A DNA stretch of 64,000 nt from WHSW01 sp963705955 (GTDB lineage: Bacteria; Actinomycetota; Thermoleophilia; Solirubrobacterales; 70-9). The stretch spans positions 367,859 to 431,858 of the forward strand of contig CAVPLH010000005.1 of assembly GCA_963705955.1 (NCBI GenBank), given 5' to 3'. A program made the translations under genes and the position numbers. Position 1 is the stretch's first letter; each line of letters starts with the position of its first letter. Under the pieces are notes generated by a model. The model was not told where the DNA came from. It did no database searches and saw nothing but the letters and a program-made list of their open reading frames with translations. Positions 17,543 to 26,101 of this stretch are shown here, piece by piece.

Positions 17543-18639
17543 GCCCTCCGGAGACCCAGGCGCCGAGCGACCGCGAGCAACGGATCCTCGGGATCATCGA
17601 GACCGCACGCTCGAAGCGCCCGAGGTTCAAAGACGAGCGGATCACGATGGCGCACGGGGCCGGCGGCAAGTCGACCCAGACGCTGATCGAGGGGTTGTTC
17701 GCGCCCGCCTTCGAATCCGCCGCGCTCGACGAGCTCGGCGATGCCGGCGCGCTCAGCGTCGACGGGGTCGGGCTGGCGCTGACCACGGACACGTTCGTCG
17801 TTCGCCCGCTGCGCTTCCCCGGCGGCTCGATCGGGGAGCTGGCCGTCAACGGGACCGTCAACGACCTCGCGGTCGCCGGCGCGCGACCGCTCGCGATCAG
17901 CCTCGCGCTGGTGCTCGAGGAGGGTCTGGACGCCGACGTGTTGCGAGCCGAGGTCGAGGCGATCGCCGCCGCCTCCGCCGCCGCCGGGGTCGAGGTGATC
18001 GCCGGCGACACGAAGGTGGTCGAGCGCGGCCACGCCGACGGGATGTACGTGTGCACGAGCGGGATCGGGAGCCGCGACCAACGCGCGACGCTGCACACCG
18101 GGTCGCTTCAGCCGGGCGATCGGGTGTTGGTCTCGCGGACGATCGGCGAGCACGGAACCGCGATCATGCTCGCCCGCGGAGAGCTCGGGCTCGACGCCGA
18201 GGTCGTCTCCGACACGCGTTCGCTGTGGCCCGCCGTCGAGGCCCTGCTCGACGCAGCGGGGCCGGCGCTGCGGACGATGCGCGACGCGACCCGCGGCGGG
18301 GTCGCGACGGTGCTCAACGAGCTCGCGCGGGCCTCGAAGGTCGGGGTCAACGTTCGCGAGGCCGACGTGCCGGTGACCGCGGAGGTCGGCGGCGCGGCGG
18401 AGCTGCTCGGGATCGATCCCATGTACGTGGCCAACGAGGGCGTGCTGGTTGCCTTCGTCGCCCCCGAGGCCGCCGGGGAGGCGCTCGCCGCGCTGCGCTC
18501 GGTACCCGGGTGCGAGGCGGCCGCGGAGATCGCGGAGGTCCGGGCGGAACCGCCCGGGATGGTGCTCGTCGACACGGCCTTCGGCGGCCGGCGGGTGATG
18601 GACCTGCTGGCCGGCGATCCGCTGCCGAGGATCTGTTGA
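17539..18639 (+). CDS. hypE: Hydrogenase maturation protein HypE
   Basis: A 366-residue PurM-like ATPase that dehydrates the carbamoyl group on its C-terminal cysteine to make the cyanide ligands. The nucleotide-binding pattern H-G-A-G-G-K-S-T-Q near residue 36, the D-G-V-G-L-A-L-T-T-D-T-F-V strand and the T-R-G-G-V-A-T block are present, and the chain ends exactly in P-R-I-C, the required terminal Cys. It overlaps hypD by four bases and is followed 24 bases later by the hydrogenase small subunit. Confidence 0.95.
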   Translation: MSPPETQAPSDREQRILGIIETARSKRPRFKDERITMAHGAGGKSTQTLIEGLFAPAFESAALDELGDAGALSVDGVGLALTTDTFVVRPLRFPGGSIGELAVNGTVNDLAVAGARPLAISLALVLEEGLDADVLRAEVEAIAAASAAAGVEVIAGDTKVVERGHADGMYVCTSGIGSRDQRATLHTGSLQPGDRVLVSRTIGEHGTAIMLARGELGLDAEVVSDTRSLWPAVEALLDAAGPALRTMRDATRGGVATVLNELARASKVGVNVREADVPVTAEVGGAAELLGIDPMYVANEGVLVAFVAPEAAGEALAALRSVPGCEAAAEIAEVRAEPPGMVLVDTAFGGRRVMDLLAGDPLPRIC

Positions 18640-18663
18640 ACGTGAAAACGAGGAGAGGTTGAG

Positions 18664-19734
18664 ATGGCCGTAAGCGCTGAGTTCGTGCCCGATCAGGACA
18701 AGACCGAGGCAGTCGAGGCCCACGTGCTCTGGATGACCACCGGACTCTCCTGCGACGGCGACTCGGTGGCGATGACCTCCGCTGTGAACCCGAGTCTCGA
18801 GGACATCATCACCCAGTCGATCCCCGGGATGCCGAAGGTGATCGTCCACAACCCGGTGCTCGCCTACGAGAACGGCGACGAGTTCATCGAGTGGTGGTGG
18901 CGGGCCGAGCGCGGCGAGCTCGATCCGTTCGTGCTCTGCGTCGAGGGCTCGATCCCGAACGAGAAGCTCTCCGGCGACGGCTACTGGGCGGCGATCGGCG
19001 ACGACCCGGAAACCGGCCAACCGATCACGACCAGCGACTGGCTCGACCGCCTCGCGCCGAAGGCCGCCGCGGTGGTCGCGATCGGCACCTGCGCCACCTA
19101 CGGCGGGATCCCGGCGATGAAGAACAACCCGACCGGGGCGATGGGGGTTGCCGACCATCTCGGCTGGAGCTGGAAGTCGGTCGCCGGCCTGCCGGTCGTC
19201 AACATCCCCGGGTGCCCGGCGCAGCCGGACAACATGACCGAGGTCCTGCTGTATCTCGCCCTGCATCTCGCCGGGCGGGCGCCGGTTCCGGACCTCGACG
19301 AGCAGCTGCGCCCGCGGTGGCTCTTCGGGCGCACCGTTCGCGAGGGCTGCAACCGCGCCGGCTTCTCGGAGGAGGGGCAGTTCGCGACCGAGTACGGCGA
19401 CGACCCCCGCTGCCTGGTGAAGCTCGGCTGCAAGGGCCCGGTCGTCAAGTGCAACGTCCCGGTGCGGGGCTGGGTCGACGGCTACGGCGGCTGTCCGAAC
19501 GTCGGCGGGATCTGCATGGCCTGCACGATGCCCGGCTTCCCCGACAAGTTCATGCCGTTCATGGACGAGGACCCGGCGGGCCGGATGGCGGCGGGGCTCG
19601 AGCAGTTCACGTTCGGGCGACTGTTCCACTATGTCCGCCATCGCAACATCAAGAACAAGTACGACGTCGAGCCCGAGTGGCGCAAGCCCGCAGCCAGGCT
19701 GGCGACCGGCTATCAGCCGCGCAACTACTCGTAG
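18664..19734 (+). CDS. hhyS: [NiFe] hydrogenase small subunit, group 1h type
   Basis: A 356-residue electron-transfer subunit carrying three iron-sulfur clusters. At the proximal cluster site the first half motif is L-S-C-D-G-D (Cys30, Asp33) where standard hydrogenases have C-x2-C; a 3-Cys/1-Asp ligand set is the hallmark reported for actinobacterial group 1h enzymes. Further cluster cysteines are in I-G-T-C-A-T-Y, I-P-G-C-P, E-G-C-N-R, R-C-L-V-K-L-G-C-K-G-P and the Y-G-G-C-P-N...C-M-A-C-T-M-P-G-F block. There is no twin-arginine signal or C-terminal membrane anchor, so it stays on the cytoplasmic side. AGGAGAGG precedes the ATG, and hhyL follows 18 bases later. Confidence 0.93.
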   Translation: MAVSAEFVPDQDKTEAVEAHVLWMTTGLSCDGDSVAMTSAVNPSLEDIITQSIPGMPKVIVHNPVLAYENGDEFIEWWWRAERGELDPFVLCVEGSIPNEKLSGDGYWAAIGDDPETGQPITTSDWLDRLAPKAAAVVAIGTCATYGGIPAMKNNPTGAMGVADHLGWSWKSVAGLPVVNIPGCPAQPDNMTEVLLYLALHLAGRAPVPDLDEQLRPRWLFGRTVREGCNRAGFSEEGQFATEYGDDPRCLVKLGCKGPVVKCNVPVRGWVDGYGGCPNVGGICMACTMPGFPDKFMPFMDEDPAGRMAAGLEQFTFGRLFHYVRHRNIKNKYDVEPEWRKPAARLATGYQPRNYS

Positions 19735-19752
19735 CAAAGAGGAGAACCAGAC

Positions 19753-21537
19753 ATGGCAACAGTGGAGACACCGCGTGGCGACCAGAAGGTCATGGTCAAG
19801 GAGATGTCGTGGGATCCGATCACCCGGATCGTCGGCAGCCTCGGCATCCACACCGAGATCGACTTCAGCAACAAGGAGGTCCTCAAGTGCTACAGCACCT
19901 CGATGATCTTCCGCGGGTTCGACATCTTCATGAAGGGCATCGATCCGCGCGACGCGCACTTCATCACCAGCCGGATCTGCGGCATCTGCGGTGACAACCA
20001 CTGCACCTGCTCGTGCCTGAACCAGAACATGGCGTACGGGGTGAAGCCGCCGCCGCTCGGCGACCTCGCCTTCAATCTGGCCGAGAGCGCCGACTACATG
20101 TTCGACCACGCGATCTTCAACGACTGCATGGCGAACGTCGACTTCTGCGAGCAGATGGTCAAGGAGACGAACCCGTCGCTGCTCGCGACGGCCGAGCAGG
20201 AGCTGGCTCCGCACTCCGACATCCACGGCTACCGGACGATCGCCGACATCATGCGGGCGCTGAACCCGTTCACCGGCGAGTTCTACCTCGAGACGCTGCA
20301 GGTCTCGCGTTGGACCCGGGAGATGTATTGCCTGTTCGGGGGCCGGCACACGCACCCGTCGACGATCATGCCCGGCGGCTGCAGCGCTCACATCACCCAC
20401 CAGACGCTGACCGACTACTACGTGCGCCTGATGCGGTACTTCGACTACGTCAAGAGGACGGTGCCGATGCACGACGACCTCTATGACTTCTTCCTCCAGC
20501 AGCTGCCGGGGTACGACATGGTCGGCTACCGGGACACGAACCTCGTCAACTGGGGCGCCTTCGACGACCCCGACTACGTCGACTACAGCTACGCGAACAT
20601 GAACGAGTGGGGGAACAAGCGCTACATCACGCCCGGCGTCGCGTTCGACGGTGAGCTGATCACCACCGACCTCGTCGAGATCAACCTGATGATCAGGATC
20701 CTGCTCGGCTCCTCGTACTTCGACGACTGGACCGAGACCGAGCAGCCGCTCGTCACCCAGGACCCGCTCGGCAACCCGGTCGACCCCCGCCACCCGTGGA
20801 ACAAGGTGACGATCCCGAAGCCGCAGAAGCGCGACTTCGCCGACAAGTACAGCTGGGTCGTCTCGCCGCGGATGTACGACAAGCGCAACGACAAGTACGT
20901 CTGCTGCGACACCGGCGGCGGCCCGTTCGCGCGCCAGTGGTGCACGGCGAAGGCCGGCCTCGTCGACTTCGGTTACGCGAAGGCGACGGGCGAGTCGATC
21001 CAGATGGTGCTGCCGAAGACGGCCAACGCGCCCGAGATGGAGCTCGAGTGGAAGGTGCCCGAGAAGTCGAACGCGATCGAGCGCGATCGCGCCCGTTCCT
21101 ACCACCAGGCCTACTCGGCGCTGATCGGCCTCCACTGCCTCGAGCGGGCGTTCACCGAGGTCCGGGCCGGCCGCACGAAGAGCTGGAACGACTTCAAGGT
21201 TCCGCAGGATGCGGTCAGCGTCGGCTTCCACGAGGCGGCGCGCGGCGTGCTCTCCCACCACATGGTGATCCGCGGTGGAAAGATCGCCAACTACCAGCCC
21301 TACCCGCCGACGCCGTGGAACGCGAGCGTTCGCGACGTCTACGGGACTCCCGGCCCCTACGAGGACGCGGTCCAGAACACCCCGATCTTCGAGGAGAACG
21401 GCCCGGAGAACTTCAAGGGCATCGACATCATGCGGGCGGTCCGCAGCTTCGATCCCTGCCTGCCGTGCGGCGTGCACATGTACACGGGCGGCGGCCGGGT
21501 GCGAAAGGTGCAGCACACGCCGACCGGGATGTGCTGA
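19753..21537 (+). CDS. hhyL: [NiFe] hydrogenase large subunit, group 1h type
   Basis: A 594-residue catalytic subunit that splits H2 at the Ni-Fe centre. The N-terminal ligand motif is R-I-C-G-I-C-G-D-N-H (Arg74, Cys76, Cys79) and the C-terminal one D-P-C-L-P-C-G-V-H (Cys569, Cys572, His575). After His575 a 19-residue peptide follows, which the maturation protease removes once nickel is inserted. Group 1h enzymes are oxygen-insensitive, high-affinity uptake hydrogenases that scavenge trace H2 and feed electrons towards the respiratory chain. AAGAGGAG precedes the ATG. The combination with hhyS, the DUF5947/DUF6084 genes and a NifU-like protein supports this class strongly. Confidence 0.95.
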   Translation: MATVETPRGDQKVMVKEMSWDPITRIVGSLGIHTEIDFSNKEVLKCYSTSMIFRGFDIFMKGIDPRDAHFITSRICGICGDNHCTCSCLNQNMAYGVKPPPLGDLAFNLAESADYMFDHAIFNDCMANVDFCEQMVKETNPSLLATAEQELAPHSDIHGYRTIADIMRALNPFTGEFYLETLQVSRWTREMYCLFGGRHTHPSTIMPGGCSAHITHQTLTDYYVRLMRYFDYVKRTVPMHDDLYDFFLQQLPGYDMVGYRDTNLVNWGAFDDPDYVDYSYANMNEWGNKRYITPGVAFDGELITTDLVEINLMIRILLGSSYFDDWTETEQPLVTQDPLGNPVDPRHPWNKVTIPKPQKRDFADKYSWVVSPRMYDKRNDKYVCCDTGGGPFARQWCTAKAGLVDFGYAKATGESIQMVLPKTANAPEMELEWKVPEKSNAIERDRARSYHQAYSALIGLHCLERAFTEVRAGRTKSWNDFKVPQDAVSVGFHEAARGVLSHHMVIRGGKIANYQPYPPTPWNASVRDVYGTPGPYEDAVQNTPIFEENGPENFKGIDIMRAVRSFDPCLPCGVHMYTGGGRVRKVQHTPTGMC

Positions 21538-21585
21538 TGGGCCGGGCGGCGCAGCACGGGGCCGGCGAGAGGTAGGCGAGCGAGG

Positions 21586-21807
21586 TTGGAGTCGAGCTCA
21601 GCGAACGGCGGGCGCCCGAACGGCGACCGCCCGGCCGGGTTCTCGCCCGACGAGCTGATCGAGCGGGTCCAGCGGCTCACGGCCGAGGTCGAGCGGGTCT
21701 CCGACCCGGGCGCGCGGCGGGCCTCCGAGGAGCTCGTCTCCGCGGTGATCGAGCTCTACGGAATCGGCCTGGAGCGGATCTTCGCCGCGGTCTCGCGAGA
21801 GCGATGA
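21586..21807 (+). CDS. 73-residue hydrogenase-operon protein of unknown function
   Basis: A small acidic-basic helical protein, probably starting at TTG 21586. The first 20 residues are polar and flexible; the rest can form helices (E-L-I-E-R-V-Q-R-L-T-A-E-V-E-R-V, then A-S-E-E-L-V-S-A-V-I-E-L-Y-G-I-G-L-E-R). No cysteine is present, so it is not a cluster protein. Its stop overlaps the start of the NifU-like gene as ATGA, which argues strongly that it is translated. Small proteins at this position recur in group 1h hydrogenase loci; a role as assembly or attachment factor is only a guess. Confidence 0.6.
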   Translation: MESSSANGGRPNGDRPAGFSPDELIERVQRLTAEVERVSDPGARRASEELVSAVIELYGIGLERIFAAVSRER

Positions 21808-22505
21808 CGCGCGCGCTCGGCGACAGGCTGGCCGGCGACGGGGTCGTCGCGAGCCTGATGCTGATCCACGACCTCTATCCGGTCGGGCTCGCCGAGCGGG
21901 TCGCCGGGGCGCTCGACTCGGTGCGGCCGTACATGGAGTCGCACGGCGGCGACGTCGAGCTGCTCGGGATCGAGGACGGAATCGCCCGGATCCGGCTCGA
22001 GGGCAGCTGCGACGGCTGTCCCGCGTCGTCCTCCACCCTCGAGCTGGCGATCAAGTCGGCGCTCGACGAGGCCGCTCCCGACCTCGAGGGGCTCGTGGTC
22101 GAGGGCGCGGTCGCCGCTCCGGCGCCGGCGAGCCCGGCAGCCGGCGGCATGGAGCTGCCGGTGATCCAGGTCCCGACCCAGGCCGAGGCGCCGCCGTCGT
22201 GGTTCGACCTCGACGGGGCCGACGCGGTCGGCGAAGGTGAGCTGACCACCGCCGAGGTGTCCGGGCTGACGCTGATCGTCGCCCGGGTCGAGGGCAACCT
22301 GCTCGCCTTCCGCGACGCCTGCGCCGCGTGCGGCTCGTCGCTCGCCGCGGGTCAGCTGACCGAGGGCACGCTCGGCTGTCCTCGTTGCGAGCGCCGCTTC
22401 TTCCTGCCGCGCGCCGGGCGCTCGCTCGACGATGAGCGGCTGCTCTTGGAGCCGGTGCCGCTGCTCGCCCGCTCCGGCCGTCCGAGGGTGGCGCTGCCCG
22501 GGTGA
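21804..22505 (+). CDS. NifU-like domain fused to a Rieske-like four-cysteine domain
   Basis: A 233-residue protein. Residues 25-100 match the NifU C-terminal scaffold domain, with H-G-G-D-V-E-L-L-G-I and the cluster-binding G-S-C-D-G-C-P. A proline/alanine linker follows, then a Rieske-like beta fold with F-R-D-A-C-A-A-C-G-S-S-L and L-G-C-P-R-C-E-R-R-F-F. True Rieske domains use C-x-H and C-x2-H; here all four positions are cysteines (CxxC + CxxC), so it may hold a rubredoxin-type iron, a zinc, or a ferredoxin-type cluster. In this operon it could deliver clusters to the hydrogenase or carry its electrons. ATGA and GTGA overlaps with both neighbours. Confidence 0.82.
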   Translation: MTRALGDRLAGDGVVASLMLIHDLYPVGLAERVAGALDSVRPYMESHGGDVELLGIEDGIARIRLEGSCDGCPASSSTLELAIKSALDEAAPDLEGLVVEGAVAAPAPASPAAGGMELPVIQVPTQAEAPPSWFDLDGADAVGEGELTTAEVSGLTLIVARVEGNLLAFRDACAACGSSLAAGQLTEGTLGCPRCERRFFLPRAGRSLDDERLLLEPVPLLARSGRPRVALPG

Positions 22506-23209
22506 GCGAGGCGCTCGACGCCAGGGTCGCCGCGCGGCGGCAGGCCGAGCTGATCGCGAACCTGCGCCGGTTGTCGCGGCCCGGCGGCAACGGCGACCGC
22601 TCGCCGGCGGCGCCCAATCCGGCCTCGAGCGCCGCTGCGGCGGAAGAGCAGTGCGACCTCTGCGGCAAGCCGCTCGACCCCGACCACCGCCATCTGCTGC
22701 ACCTGGTCGATCGGCGCATCCTCTGCAGTTGCGAGAGCTGCCTGGCGCTGCGCGGAGGCGACCCCGAGCTGCGCCCGACCGGAACCCGGACCTTGTGGCT
22801 CGACGACTTCGACCTCCCCGACGAGACCTGGGCCGCGCTCGACGTCCCGATCGGCCTCGCGTTCTTCATCGATTCGAGCGCCTCGGGCGGCGTCGTCGCC
22901 CTCTACCCGAGCCCCGCCGGCGCCACCGAGTCCGAGTTGCCGGCCGAGACCTGGCGCGAGCTGCGGTCCGCCAACCCGGTGCTGATGAGCCTCGAGTCCG
23001 ACGCCGAGGCGCTGATCGTCAACCGGATCGCCGACCCGCCGCAGTACGCGATCGCCCCGATCGACGAGTGCTACCGGCTCGTCGGGCTGATCAAGGTGAG
23101 CTGGGACGGGATCTCGGGAGGCAGCGGAGCGGAGCGGGCGATCGCCGCCTTCTTCGAGGAGCTTCGCGAGCGGGCCGCGGGCTCCAACCTCCGGGGGTCC
23201 GCCGCGTGA
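22502..23209 (+). CDS. DUF5947 family protein
   Basis: A 235-residue cytoplasmic protein of the uncharacterised DUF5947 family, known to accompany group 1h hydrogenases. The N-terminal third has a zinc-ribbon-like set of cysteines: E-Q-C-D-L-C-G-K-P-L, then I-L-C-S-C-E-S-C-L-A-L, five or six Cys in total. The rest is an alpha/beta domain ending in a helix (A-F-F-E-E-L-R-E-R-A). No enzymatic motif is recognised. Starts at GTG inside the upstream stop and overlaps the next gene by GTGA, so it is part of the coupled hydrogenase operon. Confidence 0.75.
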   Translation: MSEALDARVAARRQAELIANLRRLSRPGGNGDRSPAAPNPASSAAAAEEQCDLCGKPLDPDHRHLLHLVDRRILCSCESCLALRGGDPELRPTGTRTLWLDDFDLPDETWAALDVPIGLAFFIDSSASGGVVALYPSPAGATESELPAETWRELRSANPVLMSLESDAEALIVNRIADPPQYAIAPIDECYRLVGLIKVSWDGISGGSGAERAIAAFFEELRERAAGSNLRGSAA

Positions 23210-23957
23210 GTGCCGAGGAGGCCAACGGGGCTGCGACGAACCCGGGCGGCGGCCGTCCGGGAGTGGTCGAGAATCTCGACGCCGAGCTCGACCAGGCTCC
23301 GTTCGCGGGCGCCCCGGACCCCGATTTCGAGCTGCTCTCGTCGCACCCGGTCGAGCGGGCCGCGGCGCCCACCGTCGGCTTCCGGGTCCGGGTCACCGAA
23401 CCCTCCCGGCGGCCGGTGTTCACGATCGCGTTGACCGCCGTGATCACGATCGAGCCTTCGAAGCGCTCCTACGATCCGGCCAGCCGCGAGCGGCTGGTCG
23501 AGCTGTTCGGCGAGCCGGAGCGCTGGGCCTCGACGACGACCAACTTTCGCTGGGCTCAGGCCGACGCCCTCGTCCCCGGCGTTCGAGGGCTCGACCGAGT
23601 TCGAGCTCGTCGTGCCGTGCACCTACGACCTCGAGCTCGCGGCGGCGAAGTACTTCCACGGCCTCGATGACGGTGCGGCGCCGCTTCGCTTCCACTTCAA
23701 CGGGACGGTCTTCTACGAGGCCGAGGGCGGGCGTATGCAGATCGTCCAGATCCCGTGGGATCGCTCGCCGCGCTTCCGGATGCCGATCGAGGTCTGGCGC
23801 CGGACGATCGACTCCACCTACCCCTACCGCGGCTGGGTCCCGGTCCACACCGACACGCTGAGGCGGCTCGAGGCCCGCAAGGCCGAGCGCGGGCTGCCGA
23901 CCTTCGACGGCGTGATCGACGAGCTGCTCGGTCGCGACGAGGAGTCGCGCGCGGTGA
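23206..23957 (+). CDS. DUF6084 family protein (two frame shifts)
   Basis: A protein of about 249 residues, from GTG 23206, of the DUF6084 family that follows DUF5947 in group 1h loci. A single extra base at 23581 breaks the frame between A-L-V-P-G and F-E-G-S-T-E-F-E-L; after it the chain reads on with C-T-Y-D-L-E-L-A-A-A-K-Y, I-Q-I-P-W and W-R-R-T-I-D. Near its end the observed frame has no stop and runs straight into the next gene. A second extra base around 23930-23950 would bring TGA 23955-23957 into frame, giving the usual GTGA overlap. As read, the two genes appear fused. Function unknown; no catalytic motif is seen. Confidence 0.65.
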
Positions 23958-25171
23958 GCGAGCAGCTCGAAAACCTCGTCTCGTCGTTGCTCTACGAGGG
24001 CTACGCGCTCTACCCCTACACGCCGGGCTCGACCAAGAACGCGACCCCGACCCCGTTCGGAATCGTCTACCCGCCCGCCTACGCGGCGCGCAACGCGAGC
24101 ACGTTCGATCATCTGCGGGTCGAGTGCGTGCTGTCGGCGGCCGAAGCAGCCGAGGTCGGTGCGACGGTCCGTTTCCTGCACGGGGCCGGCGAGCGTCACG
24201 CCGCCGTCGAACGGCGACTCGAGCTGACCGGTCGGCCGGTCGCCGAGCTCGCCGCCGACCGTGGAGTGGGGACCGAGTTCGAGTTCGATGCCGAGCCGCC
24301 ACTCCGGGGTCGCGTGCGGCTGCGTGCCGAGCCGCTCGACGTGATCGACGGCGAGGGCCGGCAGCTGGTCCGGCTTCGCTGCTGCGTCCACAACTCGACC
24401 GAGCTCGATCACGACCTCGCGGGTGAGATGGACCGCCCCGCCGCCTTGGCCGCCAGCCTGCTCTCCACCCACGTCGTGCTCGAGGCGTCCGGCGGGCGCT
24501 TCGTCTCGCCGCTGGAGCGCGACGGGATCGCCGGCGCCGCGGTCGCCGGTTGCGAGAACGCCAACACCTGGCCGGTGCTCGCCACGCCCGGCGACGACGC
24601 GGTGCTGGCGGCGCCGATCCTTCTCCCCGATCATCCCAGCCTCGCTCCCGAGAGCCTCGGCAACCTGTTCGACAACACCGAGATCGAAGAGGCGCTGTTG
24701 CTGCACGTACAGGTGCTCAGCGACGAGGAGCGCGAGCAGATCGCAGCTCAGGACCCGACCGTGCGCGAGATGATCGAGCGCGCCCGCGCCGCCACCCCCG
24801 AGCAGATGATCTCGCTTCACGGGCGGCTCGAATCCAAGGACCCGGCCCTGCAGCTGACTCCGCCCCTGCCGCCCGACCCGGGGCCACCCGCCGAGCCCGG
24901 CCATCCAAACCCGGGCGAGGCGACGCTCGAGATCGACGGGGTCACGTTCCGCAAGGGCGGCAAGGTCCGGCTGCGGCCGGGGACCGACCGCGACGTCTAC
25001 GACCGGATGCTCGACGGCCGTACAGCGACGATCGAGCGTCTCTACGTCGACTACGAGGACGGCGCCCACGTCGCGGTGACGATCGACGACGACCCGGCGC
25101 AGGAGCTGTTTCGAGAAACCGGGCGCTACCTGTTCTTCAAGGCGGCAGAGCTCGAGGCGGTGGGCGAATGA
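23954..25171 (+). CDS. Conserved hydrogenase-locus protein of unknown function, 405 residues
   Basis: Probably starts at GTG 23954 (M-S-E-Q-L-E-N-L-V-S-S-L-L-Y-E-G-Y-A-L-Y), just where many proteins of this position begin. The chain is a soluble alpha/beta protein with short conserved-looking blocks Y-P-Y-T-P-G-S-T-K-N, G-C-E-N-A-N-T-W and F-D-N-T-E-I-E-E-A-L. After a proline-rich linker the C-terminal 75 residues read L-E-I-D-G-V-T-F-R-K-G-G-K-V-R-L-R-P, a small beta-barrel-like unit. I know no function. It sits between DUF6084 and the hydrogenase protease and overlaps the latter by ATGA, so a role in maturation or electron transfer is likely by context only. Confidence 0.6.
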   Translation: MSEQLENLVSSLLYEGYALYPYTPGSTKNATPTPFGIVYPPAYAARNASTFDHLRVECVLSAAEAAEVGATVRFLHGAGERHAAVERRLELTGRPVAELAADRGVGTEFEFDAEPPLRGRVRLRAEPLDVIDGEGRQLVRLRCCVHNSTELDHDLAGEMDRPAALAASLLSTHVVLEASGGRFVSPLERDGIAGAAVAGCENANTWPVLATPGDDAVLAAPILLPDHPSLAPESLGNLFDNTEIEEALLLHVQVLSDEEREQIAAQDPTVREMIERARAATPEQMISLHGRLESKDPALQLTPPLPPDPGPPAEPGHPNPGEATLEIDGVTFRKGGKVRLRPGTDRDVYDRMLDGRTATIERLYVDYEDGAHVAVTIDDDPAQELFRETGRYLFFKAAELEAVGE

Positions 25172-25683
25172 GCCGGCCGCGCCAGCGCCAGATCCTCGTC
25201 GCGGGGGTCGGCAACGCCTGGATGGGCGACGACGGCTTCGGCGGACACGTCGCCAAGGCGCTCGAGAAGGCCGAGCTGCCGGAGGGCGTCACCGCGCTCG
25301 ACTTCGGAAGCGGAGGGCTCGATCTCGCCTACGAGGTGATGCGTGGCTACGACGCACTCGTCCTCGTCGACGTCAGCCGTCAGGGCGGCGAGCCGGGGAC
25401 GCTGTACGTGATCGACCCCGACCCTGCCGAGATCAAGCCGATCGAGGACGGCGAGGTCGTCAGCCCGCACGGCATGGATCCGAAGACGGTGCTGCGCTTC
25501 GTGAAGACGGTCGGCGGCTGGCCGGGCAAGGTCGTCGTCGTCGCCTGCGAGCCCGGTGCGGTCGAGGAGATGGGCCTCGAGCTCTCGCCCGAGCTCGAGA
25601 CCGCGGTCGAGCGCGCCGCCGCGCTGGTCCTCGAGACGATCGCCGAGCTGCAGACCGACGCCGCTTACGCGGAGGCGGGCTGA
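25168..25683 (+). CDS. Hydrogenase maturation endopeptidase (HybD/HyaD family)
   Basis: A 171-residue nickel-dependent protease that clips the C-terminal tail of the large subunit after cofactor insertion. It opens with the family pattern I-L-V-A-G-V-G-N-A-W-M-G-D-D-G-F-G; the Ni-binding Glu of the standard N-x3-x-D-E-G-x-G motif is Asp here. Other conserved parts are L-D-F-G-S-G-G-L-D-L, L-V-L-V-D-V and S-P-H-G-M-D-P with its His. The expected substrate is the 19-residue tail of HhyL. ATGA and TGATG overlaps join it to its neighbours. Confidence 0.9.
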   Translation: MSRPRQRQILVAGVGNAWMGDDGFGGHVAKALEKAELPEGVTALDFGSGGLDLAYEVMRGYDALVLVDVSRQGGEPGTLYVIDPDPAEIKPIEDGEVVSPHGMDPKTVLRFVKTVGGWPGKVVVVACEPGAVEEMGLELSPELETAVERAAALVLETIAELQTDAAYAEAG

Positions 25684-26090
25684 TGCACGAGCTCTCGATC
25701 TCGAGCGCGATCGTCGACACCGCGATTCGCCACGCCGGCGGCCGGCGGGTCACCGTGGTCGAGATGCGAGTCGGGGCGCTGCGACAGGTGGTCCCCGAGT
25801 CGCTCGGTTTCTACTTCGAGATCGTCAGCCGGGACACGCTTTGCGAGGGAGCGCGCCTGGAACAGGAGATCGTGCCCGCGTGGATGAGGTGCGGCGTCTG
25901 CGGCTGCGAGTGGGATCCCGCTCCCCGGCCGCTCGCCGGCCACGAGGCACTGGCGCCGGCACTGCCCAGCTTTCGCTGCCCGGCCTGCGAGCTGGCCGGT
26001 GCCGAGGTCGTCCGGGGCGACGAGCTCGAGGTCGAGTCGATCGAGGTCGCCGACGAGACGCCGGCGACAGCCCCCGCCAATCAGGCCTAG
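25683..26090 (+). CDS. hypA: Hydrogenase nickel incorporation protein HypA
   Basis: A 135-residue nickel metallochaperone. The N-terminal M-H-E-L-S-I provides the nickel site at His2 and the middle zinc domain has two pairs, C-G-V-C-G-C and C-P-A-C-E. The spacer between the pairs is longer than in E. coli, and a C-terminal tail of about 25 residues is added. It works with HypB to place nickel in the large subunit. Its ATG overlaps the protease stop as TGATG; hypB starts 11 bases after it. Confidence 0.93.
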   Translation: MHELSISSAIVDTAIRHAGGRRVTVVEMRVGALRQVVPESLGFYFEIVSRDTLCEGARLEQEIVPAWMRCGVCGCEWDPAPRPLAGHEALAPALPSFRCPACELAGAEVVRGDELEVESIEVADETPATAPANQA

Positions 26091-26101
26091 AGAGGAGAGC
26101 C

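Noticed and set aside
17503..21516. A 1337-residue open frame on the minus strand opposite hypE-hhyS-hhyL
   Set aside because: It is produced by codon bias in GC-rich DNA: rich in Arg, Asp, Val and His with no domain, and it lies exactly opposite well-supported hydrogenase genes.
21537..21575. A 12-residue frame (TGATG overlap) after hhyL
   Set aside because: Too short to support, and its end has no coupling to the next gene.
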